Below are positions 62,010 to 64,000 of a stretch of 64,000 bases of DNA, piece by piece (position 1 is the stretch's first letter; every line of letters begins with the position of its first letter). The translations under genes and the position numbers were made by a program. The DNA lies in the NCBI RefSeq assembly GCF_004569505.1, contig NZ_SPPK01000002.1, positions 682,001 through 746,000 of the forward strand. Reading direction: 5' to 3'. Under the pieces are notes generated by a model that saw nothing but the letters and a program-made list of their open reading frames with translations, ran no database searches and was not told the origin of the DNA. This DNA comes from Dysgonomonas mossii (lineage in GTDB: Bacteria > Bacteroidota > Bacteroidia > Bacteroidales > Dysgonomonadaceae).

Positions 62010-64000
62010 TTATCTCAACTGTGCACCTAATTCGCTTTCTAAAGATTTTTGTATCTTTTGCATGATGGCATCAATCTGTTTGTCGTTTAGCGTTTTTTCA
62101 TCGTCCTGAATAACGAAGTTTACTGCATAAGACTTTTTGCCTTCGGGTAAATTTTTGCCCTCGTATACGTCAAACAAAGAAACGTTCTTCAACAACTTAC
62201 GTTCGGCTTTGTATGCTATCTTCTCTATCTGATCGAAAAGGATATTCTTATCTAATAACAGAGCAAGGTCACGTTTTACAGCCGGGAATTTTGATATCTC
62301 CGTGTATGTAATGCTGTGTTTCTTGATCTCTTTCATTAGGCTGTCCCAGTTCAGTTCGGCATAGAACACTTCTGCATTGATATCTTGCGATTTCAGCAGT
62401 TTCTTGTTAACTATACCCAATACGCCCAGCGATTTACCTTTACCCTTAGCTTGTATGTCTAAAGCTGCTGTAAATATTTCGTTCGATGTCTGTACGTATT
62501 CATACCTATTCGTAGCAATACCCAAACGAGCTAATATATTTTCAACATAGGCTTTTAGTTGATATACAGATGTCTTTTCATCGCCTGCTGCCCAGCTATT
62601 GCTTATATTATTTCCACTAAGCCACATGCCAAGATGAAACTCTTCATTATATTCTTTTAAAGTTTCACCCTCCACTTTTTTAGAAGCATCATAGAAATAG
62701 CAGTTCCCGAATTCATAGAATTTGATGTCAGGATTCTGATGATTACGGTTGTATGCAATGCTCTCCAAACCTCCGTAAATCAATGTTTGACGCATCACAT
62801 TAAGGTCGTTGCTGAGCGGATTGATAACCCGTACGCTGTTAGCCACAGGGTATAACTGAGAGTCTGAATAATAAGCTTCTTTGGTTAGCGAGTTATTCAT
62901 TATTTCTTTAAATCCGCTACCTGTCAATTGCTCAGAGATCAGGTTCTGTAAGTCATAACTTTTGTCTGTAGGTGTTTCGTACGAAAGGTTTGACTTCAGG
63001 CTGTCGCCTATTTCTATGTTGTTATATCCGTACACACGTAATATATCTTCGATCACATCTACATCACGCAATACATCTACTCTGTAGGTAGGGATAGACA
63101 GGCTAAGCGTATCTTCTGTTTCTTTCTCTATTGTAATCTCTAAACTTTCGAGAATAGATTTTACAGTTTCTTTTTCAATAACTTTTCCTATCAGGCTATT
63201 TACTTTATCGTACGATAGCTCTACTGTAGGCTTTGCTACAGGGTTAGGATATATATCTTGTATCGGTCCTACTATTTTACCACCCGCAAGTTCTTGTATC
63301 AATAAAGCAGCACGTTTCAATATATAAATCGTATCGTTTGGATCACAGCCACGTTCGAAGTGGAACGAAGCGTCGGTATTTAACCCATGACGACGTGCCG
63401 ATTTGCGTATCCATGTAGGGTTGAAGTATGCACATTCGAGGAAAACATCGGTAGTATTTTCTGTAACTCCCGAATCTAATCCGCCAAATACTCCACCGAT
63501 ACACATGCCTTCTTTGTCGTTGCATATCATCAGGTCTCTCTCGCTAAGTGTACGTTCTACTTCATCTAGTGTGACGAACTTAGTTCCTTCCGGTAAGGTT
63601 TTTACAATTACTGTTCCTCCCGAGATATGAGCTACATCGAATGCGTGTAATGGATGTCCCAGTTCTTGCAATACATAGTTGGTAACATCTACTACATTAT
63701 TGATTGGGCGCAAGCCTACAGAAGCAAGCCTGTTTTTAAGCCACTCAGGACTTTCGGTAACTTTTACGCCTTTTATTGTTACGCCTGCATAACGTGGGCA
63801 GGCTTCCGTATTTTCTACTTTTACAGGTACTCCGCCATTTGGTTCATCCAGTTGAAAGCTTTCAACTGATGGGCTTTTCAGTGACCCTTTTAGTTTGTTT
63901 TGTTTCAGATATGCAGCCAAATCACGGGCAACTCCAAAGTGTGAAGCTCCGTCTATACGGTTTGGCGTAATATCTACTTCGAGAATATATTCGCTCTGTA
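62010..64000 (-). CDS. pheT: Phenylalanyl-tRNA synthetase beta subunit, C-terminal part (5' end outside window)
   Basis: The frame is open to the window edge, so this is the last 663 or so residues of a protein of about 800. It opens with EVDITPNRIDGASHFGVARDLAAYL (in part, the conserved EVDITPNR region of the subunit), then the B3/B4 editing domain (LRPINNVVDVTNYVLQELGHPLHAFD, in part), the B5 domain, the catalytic-like core (ISNSWAAG region) and the C-terminal FDX-ACB domain for tRNA anticodon contact (FPAVKRDLALLLDK, FDVYEGKNLPEGKKS). The TTG at 63920 is not a real start. The gene ends 52 nt from the convergent YiiX-like gene. Confidence 0.96.
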   Translation of the reverse strand, partial: QSEYILEVDITPNRIDGASHFGVARDLAAYLKQNKLKGSLKSPSVESFQLDEPNGGVPVKVENTEACPRYAGVTIKGVKVTESPEWLKNRLASVGLRPINNVVDVTNYVLQELGHPLHAFDVAHISGGTVIVKTLPEGTKFVTLDEVERTLSERDLMICNDKEGMCIGGVFGGLDSGVTENTTDVFLECAYFNPTWIRKSARRHGLNTDASFHFERGCDPNDTIYILKRAALLIQELAGGKIVGPIQDIYPNPVAKPTVELSYDKVNSLIGKVIEKETVKSILESLEITIEKETEDTLSLSIPTYRVDVLRDVDVIEDILRVYGYNNIEIGDSLKSNLSYETPTDKSYDLQNLISEQLTGSGFKEIMNNSLTKEAYYSDSQLYPVANSVRVINPLSNDLNVMRQTLIYGGLESIAYNRNHQNPDIKFYEFGNCYFYDASKKVEGETLKEYNEEFHLGMWLSGNNISNSWAAGDEKTSVYQLKAYVENILARLGIATNRYEYVQTSNEIFTAALDIQAKGKGKSLGVLGIVNKKLLKSQDINAEVFYAELNWDSLMKEIKKHSITYTEISKFPAVKRDLALLLDKNILFDQIEKIAYKAERKLLKNVSLFDVYEGKNLPEGKKSYAVNFVIQDDEKTLNDKQIDAIMQKIQKSLESELGAQLR

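Noticed and set aside
1..64000. tRNA, rRNA, CRISPR, phage or integrase signals
   Set aside because: No tRNA cloverleaf, rRNA sequence, regularly spaced direct repeats or mobile-element protein was found; the only repeats are the short REP-like and GTAACA elements.

Overview
The window is a gene-dense stretch of chromosome from a low-GC member of the Bacteroidota, most likely order Bacteroidales. A Dysgonomonas or Porphyromonadaceae-like genome would fit, but the genus is an inference. The evidence is the promoter grammar (many TAnnTTTG -7 boxes, several with TTG or TTTG about 18-20 nt upstream), weak Shine-Dalgarno signals, many Bacteroidota-type lipoproteins, a type B ribosomal protein L31, a DUF4954 protein, a DUF3836 protein, and a three-gene biotin-dependent acyl-CoA carboxylase operon. 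I see no rRNA, tRNA, CRISPR array, transposase, integrase or phage gene. Both window edges cut genes: an ECF sigma factor at the left and pheT at the right.

Layout. 1-2818: sigma factor fragment, a metabolite-repair enzyme (NAD(P)HX epimerase/dehydratase) and a stand-alone B3/B4 domain protein. 3004-16570: late cobalamin biosynthesis in two blocks, cobQ-cobD-cbiB and then adenosyltransferase-cobU-cobT-cobS-cobC. They are separated by a uronate module (LacI regulator, SDR oxidoreductase, UxuA, and a convergent family 2 glycoside hydrolase lipoprotein). 16698-26683: an SPFH membrane protein with a small ribbon-helix-helix protein, a large lipoprotein, DUF4954, L31, a lactonase, an ABC-F ATPase and a small lipoprotein. 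26737-35326: tilS, an HD phosphohydrolase, TerC, OmpA, a CPA2 antiporter and a divergent Fpg/Nei-like protein. 35461-38689: a tight six-gene operon from recR to a pentapeptide-repeat protein. 38690-51565: a GNAT, a coiled-coil membrane protein, mdh, a GH20 hexosaminidase, a SUFU-domain protein, tamB, a methyltransferase and lipA. 51713-58675: a DUF3836 protein, a CoA-transferase, an EEP phosphohydrolase and the carboxylase operon. 59191-64000: a BtuB-like TonB receptor, a YiiX-type cysteine hydrolase and pheT.

How the genes fit together. The cob genes assemble the lower ligand and nucleotide loop of adenosylcobalamin. The carboxylase operon and the CoA-transferase suit succinate/propionate metabolism through methylmalonyl-CoA, whose mutase needs that cofactor, and the TonB receptor could import corrinoids. 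Malate dehydrogenase feeds the same reductive route. No B12 riboswitch was recognised by eye before any of these genes.

The window is mostly conserved housekeeping. The parts most worth a second look are: a leader upstream of the TerC gene made of promoter, short ORF and perfect hairpin; an Fpg/Nei homologue that has lost its N-terminal proline; a probable ATT start for tamB; a 22-bp operator-like palindrome abutting the LacI gene promoter; GTAACA-type repeats at the edges of the cob region; and three REP-like elements.
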